A stretch of 64,000 nt of DNA, from NCBI GenBank assembly GCA_964293305.1, contig CAXYYO010000008.1, forward strand, positions 1-64,000, read 5' to 3'. Positions within the stretch are counted from its first letter, which is position 1, and each line of letters opens with the position of its first letter. Made by a program: the position numbers and the translations under genes. Shown here one piece after another: positions 36,177-45,330 of the stretch. The DNA is from CALAGJ01 sp964293305 (GTDB lineage: Bacteria; Bacteroidota; Bacteroidia; Chitinophagales; Chitinophagaceae). The notes beneath the pieces were generated by a model. That model worked only from the letters and a program-made list of their open reading frames with translations. It did not search any database and was not told where the DNA came from.

Positions 36177-36258
36177 ATGCATTTATTTTTTCCCTTCGAA
36201 GGAAATATGGAATGTCATCGTCCAATAATTTATTTAACATTTCCCAAATAAAAAGTTT

Positions 36259-37044
36259 ATGAATCAAATACAAAAAAATTGGCAAATCATTTTAGTGTTT
36301 TCCGCACTCATCTTTTCAGGTATGCAAAGCTCTTGTAGTAAGTCCGAAACAAACACTACAAGTACAGATGAAGATTTTGACGTAACAGAAGCAGAATCAA
36401 CAGCAGCATGGGCTAAAGTATATGGAGCTACAAGCCTGCAGAAAGATGGAGACTACTGGGTTATTACTTCAGAAGATTTACCGGATCATCAATCAGTTTA
36501 TTATGAAGGCACAGAATGGGAAGATGAATTGTACTCAGATAATGATGCACCAAGCTTTATAAGCAATAATATATCCATCCAAAAACAAACACTTATTTTC
36601 AGAATTCCAATTATACCAACAAAAGCAACATCACATGATGCAACCCCCGGAGGCCCAATGGGGATTTCGCTTAATGGTGTACCGTTTTTTAATCAATACA
36701 ATGGCTCTGGTGATCCATTGACAATGGAGATAGCATCTTTTGATCAGTACAATGGGCATGCAGCACCTGTATTGCACGACTATCATTATCATGCAGAACC
36801 TACATATCTAACTGAAACCAAAGGAAGTAATGCCCTACTCGGATTTCTATTAGATGGCTTTCCAGTATATGGTCCCGTTGAAAATGGGGCTACCATTACA
36901 AATGAAGATTTGGATGAGTATCACGGACATGTGGGCAATACAGAAGATTACCCAAGAGGTATTTATCATTATCATATTACAGATGCAGATCCTTATATAA
37001 ATGGCAATGGTTTTTATGGAACTCCAGGTACTGTATCACATTAA
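36259..37044 (+). CDS. YHYH-domain lipoprotein
   Basis: 261 residues. The signal peptide ends at a Cys in MQSSCSKSET, suggesting a lipoprotein. The YHYH domain (about 125-261) contains GPMGISLNGVPFFNQYNGSG, HDYHYHAEP, LDGFPVYGP and GIYHYHITDADPYINGNGF. Its many His residues suggest metal binding, but the function is not established. It starts a plus-strand group with a YwqK-like and an SCO1-like lipoprotein, overlapping the former. Confidence 0.82.
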   Translation: MNQIQKNWQIILVFSALIFSGMQSSCSKSETNTTSTDEDFDVTEAESTAAWAKVYGATSLQKDGDYWVITSEDLPDHQSVYYEGTEWEDELYSDNDAPSFISNNISIQKQTLIFRIPIIPTKATSHDATPGGPMGISLNGVPFFNQYNGSGDPLTMEIASFDQYNGHAAPVLHDYHYHAEPTYLTETKGSNALLGFLLDGFPVYGPVENGATITNEDLDEYHGHVGNTEDYPRGIYHYHITDADPYINGNGFYGTPGTVSH

Positions 37045-37591
37045 AATATCAAATTGCCTTGTCGTAATTTTTTGCAGTATCTGCATTGCATGCAATGAAA
37101 AGAAGCAAATAAATAATTACAGTTATATCTGCTACGATACAGCAAAAATTGAAACATCGAATGGCGTAGTTATCAGGAATGGTACTCCTTTTTCCGGAAT
37201 CCTTTTTAAATTGAATAACGGATTTGATACCGTCTTTTCTTTATGCTATCAAAATGGATTAAAGGAAAGCCGCTCTGTGCTTTATCACTCCACTGGCAGC
37301 CTTAGCGAGGAAAGATACTATTCAACAGGTAAAAAAATTGGTACTGCTATTGGATATTGGCCTTCGGGAACATTAAAATTCACTTATCATTATAAAAATG
37401 ATTTGTATGATGGAGTGCAGGAGGAATGGTTTCAAAATGGCAAATGCTATAGCCGTAAAAATTTCAACAATGGTTATGAAAATGGCATGCAGCAATGTTG
37501 GGATAGTACAGGATTATTATTAGCAAACTATGAAGCCAGAAATGGAAGGAATTATGGTATTATTGGTAAGAAACATTGCAAAAGTAATTAA
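37016..37591 (+). CDS. YwqK/MORN-type repeat lipoprotein
   Basis: About 191 residues from ATG 37016; an ATG at 37001 is also possible. Both overlap the end of the YHYH gene in another frame, suggesting translational coupling. A hydrophobic segment ends in SICIAC, a likely lipidated Cys. The rest is a series of MORN/YwqK-like beta-hairpins (GSLSEERYYSTGKKIGTAIG, YWPSGTLKFTYHYKNDLYDG). Proteins of this type are often labelled antitoxins, but nothing here supports that. Confidence 0.65.
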   Translation: MELQVLYHIKISNCLVVIFCSICIACNEKKQINNYSYICYDTAKIETSNGVVIRNGTPFSGILFKLNNGFDTVFSLCYQNGLKESRSVLYHSTGSLSEERYYSTGKKIGTAIGYWPSGTLKFTYHYKNDLYDGVQEEWFQNGKCYSRKNFNNGYENGMQQCWDSTGLLLANYEARNGRNYGIIGKKHCKSN

Positions 37592-37680
37592 CCTCGTATT
37601 TTATACTTACCACTTAGGTGCAACACAAGTTCACAACTTTATTCCAAAATAATTCAAATACTACAAAATGGAATGAATGT

Positions 37681-38313
37681 ATGAAATATAAATTATGGAT
37701 TATACTGTTTTGTTTTAGCTACTCCTGTAAAGAAAAGGAAGTAAAAGTACCCTTTTATAATGGCCCAGATTTTACACCAATCTGGCAAATTAATTCCATA
37801 CAAAAAAAGGAGCTACATCAAATTGACTCTTTTTGTTTTACTAATCAATATGGCACAATTGTGAATAATGAAACAGTAAAAAAGAAAGTTTTTATTGCTT
37901 CTTTTTTCTTTACAGCTTGCCCCTCAGTATGCCCACGAATGAATAAAACACTGAACACAGTCTATCAGCATTTCAAGGGTAATGAAAGCGTTTTATTTTT
38001 ATCACATAGTGTAATGCCAGAAACTGATAGCGTTTCAAGATTGTTTGATTATGCAAAAAAGAATGGGGTCAATTCTAATCAATGGCATTTTCTTACAGGT
38101 AATAAAGCGAATATCTACAACACAGCCAGAAAAAGTTATTTTGCTGAACAAGAACTAGGGCTTTCAAAAGACAGTTCTTCATTCTTACATACTGAAAACA
38201 TGATATTAATAGATTATGATGGTCATATTAGAGGGATTTACAATGGTACATTAGCAATTGAGGCATCTAGGATGATTGATGATATTGAAATTGTCTTAAA
38301 AGAAAACAAGTAG
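37681..38313 (+). CDS. SCO1/SenC-family copper-chaperone-like lipoprotein
   Basis: About 210 residues from ATG 37681, with a short lipoprotein signal ending CFSYSC. The thioredoxin-like fold has TACPSVCPRMN, the CxxxC copper site, and the distant ligand His in SFLHTENMILIDYDG. SCO proteins deliver copper to cytochrome oxidase CuA or act as thiol reductases in the periplasm. It follows the YHYH and YwqK-like genes by 89 bp, so a metal-handling group is possible. Confidence 0.85.
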   Translation: MKYKLWIILFCFSYSCKEKEVKVPFYNGPDFTPIWQINSIQKKELHQIDSFCFTNQYGTIVNNETVKKKVFIASFFFTACPSVCPRMNKTLNTVYQHFKGNESVLFLSHSVMPETDSVSRLFDYAKKNGVNSNQWHFLTGNKANIYNTARKSYFAEQELGLSKDSSSFLHTENMILIDYDGHIRGIYNGTLAIEASRMIDDIEIVLKENK

Positions 38314-38396
38314 TTGTTACATGGAATCGTTTAATAAATTATTTTGATTCATAACAAACTGATTCCATTTCATTTATTATTAAAACACTTCCTACC

Positions 38397-39749
38397 CTAC
38401 CTCAACACCATTTGTCTATCTGCATCTAATCGAATAAGAATAAAAATCAATACAGTAAAAGTGAGTAATGATGAGCCTCCATAACTAATGAGTGGCAGCG
38501 TAATTCCTATAACTGGAAACAAACCTAGAGTCATACAAATGTTTACCGCAATATGAAAAAATAATATAGATGCAACACTGTAAGCATACACCCTTGTAAA
38601 GGTGCTGCGTTGTCTTTCAGCTATAATGGTAATGCGAAAGAGCATAAGCAGGTATAAACCCAAAAAAATAAATGCACCAATAAAACCAAATGCTTCTGCT
38701 AGAGATGTAAATATGAAATCTGTACTTTGCTCAGGCACGTATTTCCCCCTTGTTTGTGTACCTTTTAAAAATCCTTTGCCAGCAAAGCCACCAGAACCAA
38801 TTGCAATTTTACTTTGTCTTACATTGTAATCATCCGGCACTAAAGTAGTTTGACCTGCTGCACTAGCTTCCTGTGCTTTTTTATTTTGTGAGCAATCATA
38901 TTCTTTGCCAACCATACTATATATGCGCTGACTTTGATAGCAATAAAAAACATTATTAAAAATATAAGGTACAGCAAATCTTTGTATGCCAACACAGCCT
39001 ATCCATATTCCTAATATAATGAAGAGGAGGCGTCTGTCTTTTTTTAGTAATTTTCTAAATACATATAAAATAATCCCTGCTATGCCTGTTAAAATGATGG
39101 CTAATGTATTTGGTTCTACAACAAGCGTAGCCACTACAAGTGCCGCCATAGAAAATCCAATGACCAATAAAATGCCGGGCAATCCTTCTCGATACATTAC
39201 AATAAAAAAACTAGTGTACACTAAGGCTAAACCTGTTTCATTTTGCAGAATTGAAAGCAATGCCGGGCTCATAGCCAACAGCGCAGCAATGGCCTGAGAG
39301 CGCAGTTTTGAGAAATTGAGATCTGTTAAACTCAGGTATTTTGCCAATGCCAGAGATGTAAAAATTTTGCATAGCTCTGCTGCCTGTAGATTAAAACCAC
39401 CCCCTAAAGGAATCCAGCTTTTGCTACCATTAATTTCTTTACCGATTACAAATGTGGCCAGCATAAGTAGAATACCTCCTGCATACATCAAGTTTCCAAA
39501 TGCAGGGTATAGTTTGCTATCACTCAATATGATAAAAATGGCTGCCATAATACAAACACCAAAGAAAATTAGCTGCTTGCTATAGTTTGTTTCTCCCTTA
39601 TAAAATGAAGATATATTAAAAGTGGATGGGTTATACTCTGCCATAAAAATGCAAATAATACCTACACTCACTAATATGAGGTAAAGCCATATCAACAGCC
39701 AATCAACTCCTTTTGAAACTTCTTTGGTATATGTTTTAGCCATGTCCAT
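38397..39749 (-). CDS. rodA: Rod-shape SEDS peptidoglycan polymerase RodA
   Basis: 450 residues, about ten membrane helices, FtsW/RodA/SpoVE family. The C-terminal signature (GLFPVIGITLPLISYGGSSL) is intact. An insertion with two cysteines around CYQSQRIYSMVGKEYDCSQN lies in an extracytoplasmic loop. RodA polymerises glycan strands together with the PBP2 encoded just upstream, whose end overlaps this start by 14 bp. Starts at 39749 and 39743 are both ATG. Confidence 0.92.
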   Translation of the reverse strand: MDMAKTYTKEVSKGVDWLLIWLYLILVSVGIICIFMAEYNPSTFNISSFYKGETNYSKQLIFFGVCIMAAIFIILSDSKLYPAFGNLMYAGGILLMLATFVIGKEINGSKSWIPLGGGFNLQAAELCKIFTSLALAKYLSLTDLNFSKLRSQAIAALLAMSPALLSILQNETGLALVYTSFFIVMYREGLPGILLVIGFSMAALVVATLVVEPNTLAIILTGIAGIILYVFRKLLKKDRRLLFIILGIWIGCVGIQRFAVPYIFNNVFYCYQSQRIYSMVGKEYDCSQNKKAQEASAAGQTTLVPDDYNVRQSKIAIGSGGFAGKGFLKGTQTRGKYVPEQSTDFIFTSLAEAFGFIGAFIFLGLYLLMLFRITIIAERQRSTFTRVYAYSVASILFFHIAVNICMTLGLFPVIGITLPLISYGGSSLLTFTVLIFILIRLDADRQMVLR

Positions 39750-41826
39750 TTTTTTTGGGTTGGATACGTTTTGAAGTATCGGGCAGTATCATTTCTGTTG
39801 GTTTAAATGTGGCATTAGAGTCTTTACTGCCATTTCTATCAGGTTCTGCTTCGGGGTCAAATTGTATTGGTTTTGTAACAGCAGGATTTTTGATGACAGG
39901 TACCGTATCCGCATTTATGGTTACCTGCTTTACACGTCTTGCACTGTCTTTCATATAGTACCAATGCTTCATAGCTGCGGGTATAAGATCTGCTTTTGAA
40001 ATGCGATCTACCTCTGCTATTCGTTTGGAAGAAAGACTGTCGTGCAGGTATTGCTCCATCATTAAAGAGGCAATGGGGGCAGCCCATGTGGAACCGTAGC
40101 CTGCATTTTCTACTATAACAGCTACTGCAATAGTTGGATTTTCCATAGGAGCGAATGCCACAAAAAGGGAGTGGTTTTTTCCATGTGGATTCTGTGCTGT
40201 ACCCGTTTTAGCACAAATATCAATGCCATCAATTTTTACCCTAGTAGCTGTACCATATATAGTTACATCATGCATGCCAAGATGTACAGCTTGAAAAGCA
40301 CTATCTTCAATATTGGTTACCTTATGTTTTATTCTGTAAGGGGCCATCATTTCCTTGTCTAACTTGTTTTCATTTTCTATACTATCCACAAAATGTGGCG
40401 TGTAGTAATAGCCTTTATTGGCAATAATGGCCATAACGTTAGCCATTTGCAAAGGGGTGGCTGTCATTCTATCCTGACCAATACCAAGGGTAAGCATATT
40501 GCAACTATTCCATCGGGCAAATCCACCAAAGTCTTTATTATATCTTGAAGTATCTGGAATGCTGCCTTTATCTTCTGAAGGTAAATCAATTTGTAGTTTT
40601 ACACCCAGCCCAAAAGCATTCATATACTCCTTCCATTTTATATATCCTGCTTGTGGATTAGGATAAATATCATTATCTAAAGCCATTCTGAATACATGTA
40701 CAAAGTAAGAGTTGCAACTATTAGCAATGGCCAACCTCAGATTGGCAGCATGGCCACCACCGTGGTGCGTACATTTTACTGGCCTGCCACAAGAATAATA
40801 AGCCCCACCACAGCCATAGCCATAAGAAGGAGTAATTAAACCTTCATCCAAGGCTACTAATGCACCAAGAGGTTTAAAGGTAGAACCAGGAGGATATTGT
40901 CCCTTGATAGCACGATTTAGGAGTGGTGTAGCTGTGTCCACAAAAAAACGACTGAAATTTTTTCTACGTTCTTTACCTGTAAGTGCCTGTGGGTCAAATG
41001 AGGGAGCAGATGCCATTGCTATTATGCCTCCCGTTTTAGGATTGATGGCCACAGCCGCACCAATTTTATTCTTGAGTAATTTTTCTGTAAGTGCCTGCAC
41101 TTCTACATCTACACTAGTGTACAAAGCTTTACCGGCAATAGCAGATGTATCAAATCTTCCATTCTCATAAGGCCCTTGAATACGGCTTTTATTATCCCTT
41201 ATAAATCTAGTAACACCACGCTGACCCATCAACACTTTTTCATAACTACGCTCCAATCCACTTAGCCCGGTAAAATCTCCGGAGGCATATCCTTCGCCGG
41301 CATGCTTTCGTAGAAATGCAGTATCAACTTCACCTATATACCCTAAGAAATGTGCGCCACAGTGGTAAGGATAACTGCGTATTGGTCTTTCTGTAATACT
41401 AAATCCCGGAAGCTTATAAATATTCTCATTGATACGTGCATACACTTCTTTAGAAACCAATGGCTCAAATACACTGGGCTTATATTTAGTATTCTTAATA
41501 ATGCAGGTTACAATTCTTTTCTTAAACTCAGCAGTATCAATATTGAGGATATGGCAAAGTATAAAAGTATCAGATCCTTTTATTTCGCTTGGTGTTACCA
41601 TTAAATCGTACATAATGGTATTTTCCATTATGGCTTTGCCCTTATAGTCATATACAATGCCACGGTCAGGATATTCTACTTTTCTATATATGGCATTATT
41701 TTCAGCCTGTATTCCATAGTCGGATGAAAACAGTTGGAGGTTCATTAACTGAAAAATGATAACTAAAAATACAGCAAGAAAGATGGCCTGTACTACCCTA
41801 CTTCTCGACTGGTTGTAAACACTCAT
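39736..41826 (-). CDS. mrdA: Penicillin-binding protein 2 (elongation transpeptidase)
   Basis: 696 residues. One N-terminal membrane helix (about 12-30), a PBP dimerisation domain (about 50-220) and a transpeptidase domain follow. The active-site motifs are STFK in YPPGSTFKPLGALV, SCN in AIANSCNSYFVHVF and KTG in DICAKTGTAQN. It cross-links glycan during cell elongation as the partner of RodA. The C-terminal 90 residues are polar and low-complexity. mreBCD are not adjacent, unlike in many bacteria. Confidence 0.94.
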   Translation of the reverse strand: MSVYNQSRSRVVQAIFLAVFLVIIFQLMNLQLFSSDYGIQAENNAIYRKVEYPDRGIVYDYKGKAIMENTIMYDLMVTPSEIKGSDTFILCHILNIDTAEFKKRIVTCIIKNTKYKPSVFEPLVSKEVYARINENIYKLPGFSITERPIRSYPYHCGAHFLGYIGEVDTAFLRKHAGEGYASGDFTGLSGLERSYEKVLMGQRGVTRFIRDNKSRIQGPYENGRFDTSAIAGKALYTSVDVEVQALTEKLLKNKIGAAVAINPKTGGIIAMASAPSFDPQALTGKERRKNFSRFFVDTATPLLNRAIKGQYPPGSTFKPLGALVALDEGLITPSYGYGCGGAYYSCGRPVKCTHHGGGHAANLRLAIANSCNSYFVHVFRMALDNDIYPNPQAGYIKWKEYMNAFGLGVKLQIDLPSEDKGSIPDTSRYNKDFGGFARWNSCNMLTLGIGQDRMTATPLQMANVMAIIANKGYYYTPHFVDSIENENKLDKEMMAPYRIKHKVTNIEDSAFQAVHLGMHDVTIYGTATRVKIDGIDICAKTGTAQNPHGKNHSLFVAFAPMENPTIAVAVIVENAGYGSTWAAPIASLMMEQYLHDSLSSKRIAEVDRISKADLIPAAMKHWYYMKDSARRVKQVTINADTVPVIKNPAVTKPIQFDPEAEPDRNGSKDSNATFKPTEMILPDTSKRIQPKKNGHG

Positions 41827-41863
41827 AAATGAAGAAGAACCTTTTTAATAAATTCGTTGCGTG

Positions 41864-41892
41864 CAAAGTTGATATCAGTATTTATTATTCAA
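41864..41892 (-). promoter_or_regulatory. mrdA-rodA promoter
   Basis: Minus strand TTG (41892-41890), 18 bp, then CAACTTTG (41871-41864), one mismatch from TAnnTTTG. It lies 37 bp before the mrdA ATG. Confidence 0.5.
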
Positions 41893-41898
41893 AATATT

Positions 41899-41907
41899 TG
41901 TGCATAA
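41899..41907 (-). promoter_or_regulatory. DnaA-box-like 9-mer between mrdA and holA
   Basis: TGTGCATAA, the reverse complement of TTATGCACA, matches TTATNCACA. Two near matches, GGTGCATAA and TTATCCAAA, follow within about 90 bp in the same divergent intergenic region. Confidence 0.4.
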
Positions 41908-42061
41908 ATTTTATTTTTTTGTGGTCAAGTAGGGCGGGTGGTGCATAAAGGTAATAATTTTAACAGTCATTAAATGGTTATAGTTATCCAAATATCTGTC
42001 AACATGTAAATCATAACCCACAAATACCATCCAGATAAAAAGCATTTTGACACACCCCGGC

Positions 42062-42069
42062 TATATTTG
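42062..42069 (+). promoter_or_regulatory. -7 box TATATTTG before holA
   Basis: Perfect TAnnTTTG ending only 4 bp before the holA ATG (42074). If used, the transcript would start at or next to the start codon, giving a leaderless message. A TTG at 42047-42049 is too close to be a normal -33 element. Confidence 0.45.
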
Positions 42070-42073
42070 CCGC

Positions 42074-43075
42074 ATGAGTGCCACTGAAATAATAGCAGCA
42101 TGGAAACAAGGCATTTTTAAACCTGTTTACTGGCTTGAAGGGGAAGAGTCCTATTTTATAGATCAAGTAATGGAATATGCGGAACATCATATCCTTACTG
42201 AAGCAGAGCAGTCATTTAATCTTAGTATTTTTTATGGTAAAGACAGCGCTGCCATAACCATTATGCATAGCTGTATGAAATATCCCATGATGGGTGCAAA
42301 GCAGGTCGTTCTTTTAAAAGAAGCACAGATGATGCGGGATGTGGAAAAATTTGAGTTCTATTTTAAAAAGCCTTTGTCAAGTACAATATTTGTGGTGGCT
42401 TATAAAGAAAAAAAAGTAGATGGCCGCAGTAGCTTTGGCAAATTAGTAAAAACAAAAAAATACCTGTACAGCAAAAAACTTAGCGACTGGGATTTGCCAA
42501 AATGGATAGACCAAATGCTGCGTGAAGCTGGTGTATCTATGAGTTCAAAAGCGCAATTGCTACTTGCAGATCATACTGGCAATGACTTGAGTAGATTGCA
42601 AAATGAAGTAGAGAAAATGAAGCTTAATTTAAAAGGTCGTACAAATATTACAGAGGAAGATATAGAGTTATATACAGGCATTAGTAAAGATTTTAATGCC
42701 TTTGAATTGCAGGCAGCCATTGCTGCAAAGAATCTTTCAAAAGCTATAAGAATAGTACAATATTTTGAAGCAAATCCGAAGGCAGGGCCGCTACAGCTTA
42801 TACTGCCTACACTTTATAGTTTTTTTAGTAAACTTTGTATGATAGCCTCTATTGATCAACCAACTGAGGCTGCTGTAAAGGGCTTTTTTTATAATAATAG
42901 TTTTGCAGCAAAAGAAGCAATGCACAGCTATCAATTGTATGGTTATGGCGGCGTAGAAAAATGCATTTTGCTTTTACAGCATTACAACCTGCGCAGCATA
43001 GGTGTTGGTGATACAGGCACTGAAAATTCATCATTACTCAAGGAGATGATTTATAAAATGATGTCTGCCAAATAA
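42074..43075 (+). CDS. holA: DNA polymerase III subunit delta
   Basis: 333 residues from ATG 42074. VYWLEGEESYFIDQVMEYAE and the AAA+-like fold followed by a C-terminal collar (FNAFELQAAIAAKNLSKAIR) match HolA. Delta opens the beta clamp ring within the clamp loader. The 3' end is 2 bp from the convergent hisB stop. The frame could open upstream at a TTG, but that would include the -7 box. Confidence 0.9.
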   Translation: MSATEIIAAWKQGIFKPVYWLEGEESYFIDQVMEYAEHHILTEAEQSFNLSIFYGKDSAAITIMHSCMKYPMMGAKQVVLLKEAQMMRDVEKFEFYFKKPLSSTIFVVAYKEKKVDGRSSFGKLVKTKKYLYSKKLSDWDLPKWIDQMLREAGVSMSSKAQLLLADHTGNDLSRLQNEVEKMKLNLKGRTNITEEDIELYTGISKDFNAFELQAAIAAKNLSKAIRIVQYFEANPKAGPLQLILPTLYSFFSKLCMIASIDQPTEAAVKGFFYNNSFAAKEAMHSYQLYGYGGVEKCILLLQHYNLRSIGVGDTGTENSSLLKEMIYKMMSAK

Positions 43076-43077
43076 CA

Positions 43078-44220
43078 CTATAAAACACCTTTTGTACTCG
43101 GCAAATAATTATTGAAAGGATCTCTTTTTACGGCCATCCTTATAGCTTTTGCAAAGCACTTAAATATGGCTTCAATCTTATGGTGTTCATTACTGCCAGA
43201 TGCTGTTATGTGTAGGTTACACTTTGCCGCATCAGTAAATGATTTAAAAAAATGATAAAACATTTCTGTTGGCATATCGCCAATTTTATCCCGGGTAAAG
43301 GAAGCATTCCAAACCAACCAATTGCGGCCACCAAAGTCAAGTAACACCTCTGCGGCGGCATCATCCATTGGTAGTGCAAAACCATATCTTTCCATTCCTC
43401 TTTTATCTGACAAGGCTTTAGCAAAAGCTTCTCCAAGTGCCAGTGCAGTATCTTCTATTGTATGATGTTCATCAATATGCAAATCCCCTATACAGGATAT
43501 TTGTAAATCAATTATTCCATGCTTAGCCACTTGCTCCAGCATGTGATCAAAAAAGCCAATGCCCGTATGTATTGTAGCTTGTCCACTGCCATCAGCATTA
43601 AGCTGTACAGTTATATCTGTTTCATTTGTTTTTCTATGATGCCGCACTAAGCGCTGACTCATTTTCAGAAAACTATATATAGCCGACCAATCAATTGTTT
43701 GCAAAGCAATTACATCCTGCAATTGAGTAATAGTATCTAATATTTCGGCTGCGCCTAATGCACTGTCGTTATTCAACCATATTGCTTTGCACCCAAGATT
43801 TGCCGCAAGTTGTACATCGGTAATGCGATCACCAATTACAAAACTATTTTCAATATCATAGTTTGGATTGTTTAAATAAGCCGTAAGCAAACCTGTACCT
43901 GGTTTGCGTGTGGGTGCATTTTCATGGGGAAATGTTTTATCTATAAAAACTTGTGAAAAAATGATACCCTCATTTTCAAAGCTCTTCATAATATGATGGT
44001 GTACCGGCCAAAATGTTGATTCGGGAAATGCATCAGTACCCAAACCATCTTGATTTGTAATCATGACCAATTCATAATCCAACTCCCTGGCTATATGACC
44101 CAAGTATCTAAATACCGCTGGATAAAAATATAATTTATCAAAACTATTTATCTGATAAGTAGGTGGTGCCTCTTGTATGATTGTACCATCTCTGTCTATG
44201 AATAAAACTTTTTTTGCCAT
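43078..44220 (-). CDS. hisB: Bifunctional histidinol-phosphatase / imidazoleglycerol-phosphate dehydratase
   Basis: 380 residues. The N-terminal HAD phosphatase (about 1-165) has DRDGTIIQE and the metal-site segment KPGTGLLTAYLNNPNYDIEN; the C-terminal dehydratase (about 185-380) has GIGFFDHMLEQVAKHG, DLHIDEHHTIEDTALALGEA and KIEAIFKCFAKAIR. It catalyses two separate steps of histidine synthesis. It is the last gene of hisGDCB here, and the remaining his genes are not in the window. The fusion is common in Bacteroidota and gammaproteobacteria. Confidence 0.95.
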   Translation of the reverse strand: MAKKVLFIDRDGTIIQEAPPTYQINSFDKLYFYPAVFRYLGHIARELDYELVMITNQDGLGTDAFPESTFWPVHHHIMKSFENEGIIFSQVFIDKTFPHENAPTRKPGTGLLTAYLNNPNYDIENSFVIGDRITDVQLAANLGCKAIWLNNDSALGAAEILDTITQLQDVIALQTIDWSAIYSFLKMSQRLVRHHRKTNETDITVQLNADGSGQATIHTGIGFFDHMLEQVAKHGIIDLQISCIGDLHIDEHHTIEDTALALGEAFAKALSDKRGMERYGFALPMDDAAAEVLLDFGGRNWLVWNASFTRDKIGDMPTEMFYHFFKSFTDAAKCNLHITASGSNEHHKIEAIFKCFAKAIRMAVKRDPFNNYLPSTKGVL

Positions 44221-44259
44221 AATAATTAGTGCTTTAAAATATAGAGCTGAGCCTATAAT

Positions 44260-45330
44260 CTATTTTCTATCTAAAAGCTGGTGGTGCCAGGCACTCAGCG
44301 CATCTATCAGTTTTGTATTTTCTTGTTCGGTGCCTACCGTAATACGCAGACAGTTTTCACAAAGTGCCACATTGCTTCTATTTCTTACCACTATTCCGTA
44401 GGAAATTAAAAAATCATAAATTTCATCTGCCCTATCCATTTTTAGCAAAAGAAAATTTGCATCCGAGGGATATATTTTTTTTACAAATGGCATCTGATTA
44501 AATACTTCCGAAAGTGCAGCACGCATATCTGTTATTTCATAAATCATTGTGTTTACATCATCTACCTGTTGCAATGCTTTTATGGCCAGCTCTTGTGTAA
44601 GCTGATTGATATTGTAAGGTGGCTTTACTTTATTCATGATGGCAATAATTTTTTCGGAAGCAAATGCCATACCCAGTCTCAAACCTGCAAGCCCCCAAGC
44701 TTTACTAAATGTTTGCAGTATGATTACATTAGGATATTCCTTTAAAATATTTGTAAAACTTCGGTACTTAGAAAAATTAATATAGGCCTCATCAATAACG
44801 ATAATGCCTGAAAAATTATTCAGAATAATTTCTATATCTGCCCTATCAAAACAATTGCCCGTAGGGTTATTAGGATAGCATAGCCAAAGTATTTTCGTAT
44901 TTGCGTTCACCGCATTTTCTATGCTTATCAAATCAAGTTCAAATTCTGGAAGTAAAGGCACTCTCCTTACCTCCACATCATTGATATGTGCAGACACTTC
45001 ATACATGCCATAAGTAGGTGGGCATACAACAGTATTATCCACGCAAGGATTACAAAAGCATCTGTATAAAATATCAATACATTCATCACTTCCATTTCCC
45101 AAAAAAATATGTGGAGCAGGAATTCCCTTCACGGCAGCTATTGCTTCTTTCAATTGCTGTTGATGTGGGTCAGGATATCGGTTATACCATTTTGGCAATG
45201 GTGAGCCTAAGCTATTTTCGTTGGCATCTAAATACACAGATGCATTACCCGTAAATTCATCTCTTGCCGATGAATATGGGGAAAGATCCTTTATATTTTC
45301 TCTGACTAAATCCTCTATGTCCCTTATCAT
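44260..45330 (-). CDS. hisC: Histidinol-phosphate aminotransferase
   Basis: 356 residues, class II PLP aminotransferase. The PLP Lys is in LQTFSKAWGLAGLRLGMAFA. YPNNPTGNCFDRADIEIILN and ANENSLGSPLPKWYNRYPDP are family motifs. It transaminates imidazole acetol phosphate with glutamate. Its ATG overlaps the hisD stop codon (ATGA), indicating coupled translation. Confidence 0.95.
   Translation of the reverse strand: MIRDIEDLVRENIKDLSPYSSARDEFTGNASVYLDANENSLGSPLPKWYNRYPDPHQQQLKEAIAAVKGIPAPHIFLGNGSDECIDILYRCFCNPCVDNTVVCPPTYGMYEVSAHINDVEVRRVPLLPEFELDLISIENAVNANTKILWLCYPNNPTGNCFDRADIEIILNNFSGIIVIDEAYINFSKYRSFTNILKEYPNVIILQTFSKAWGLAGLRLGMAFASEKIIAIMNKVKPPYNINQLTQELAIKALQQVDDVNTMIYEITDMRAALSEVFNQMPFVKKIYPSDANFLLLKMDRADEIYDFLISYGIVVRNRSNVALCENCLRITVGTEQENTKLIDALSAWHHQLLDRK

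Noticed and set aside
37016..37591. Labelling the MORN/YwqK-like protein an antitoxin
   Set aside because: No toxin partner is adjacent, and it is a predicted lipoprotein; the label comes from database naming rather than evidence here.
38321..38370. Inverted repeat ATGGAATC / GATTCCAT between SCO1 and rodA genes
   Set aside because: The loop is over 30 nt and there is no T-run, so it does not behave like a terminator; too short to claim otherwise.
43078..44220. HisB phosphatase-dehydratase fusion as a novelty
   Set aside because: This bifunctional form is common in Bacteroidota and enteric bacteria.
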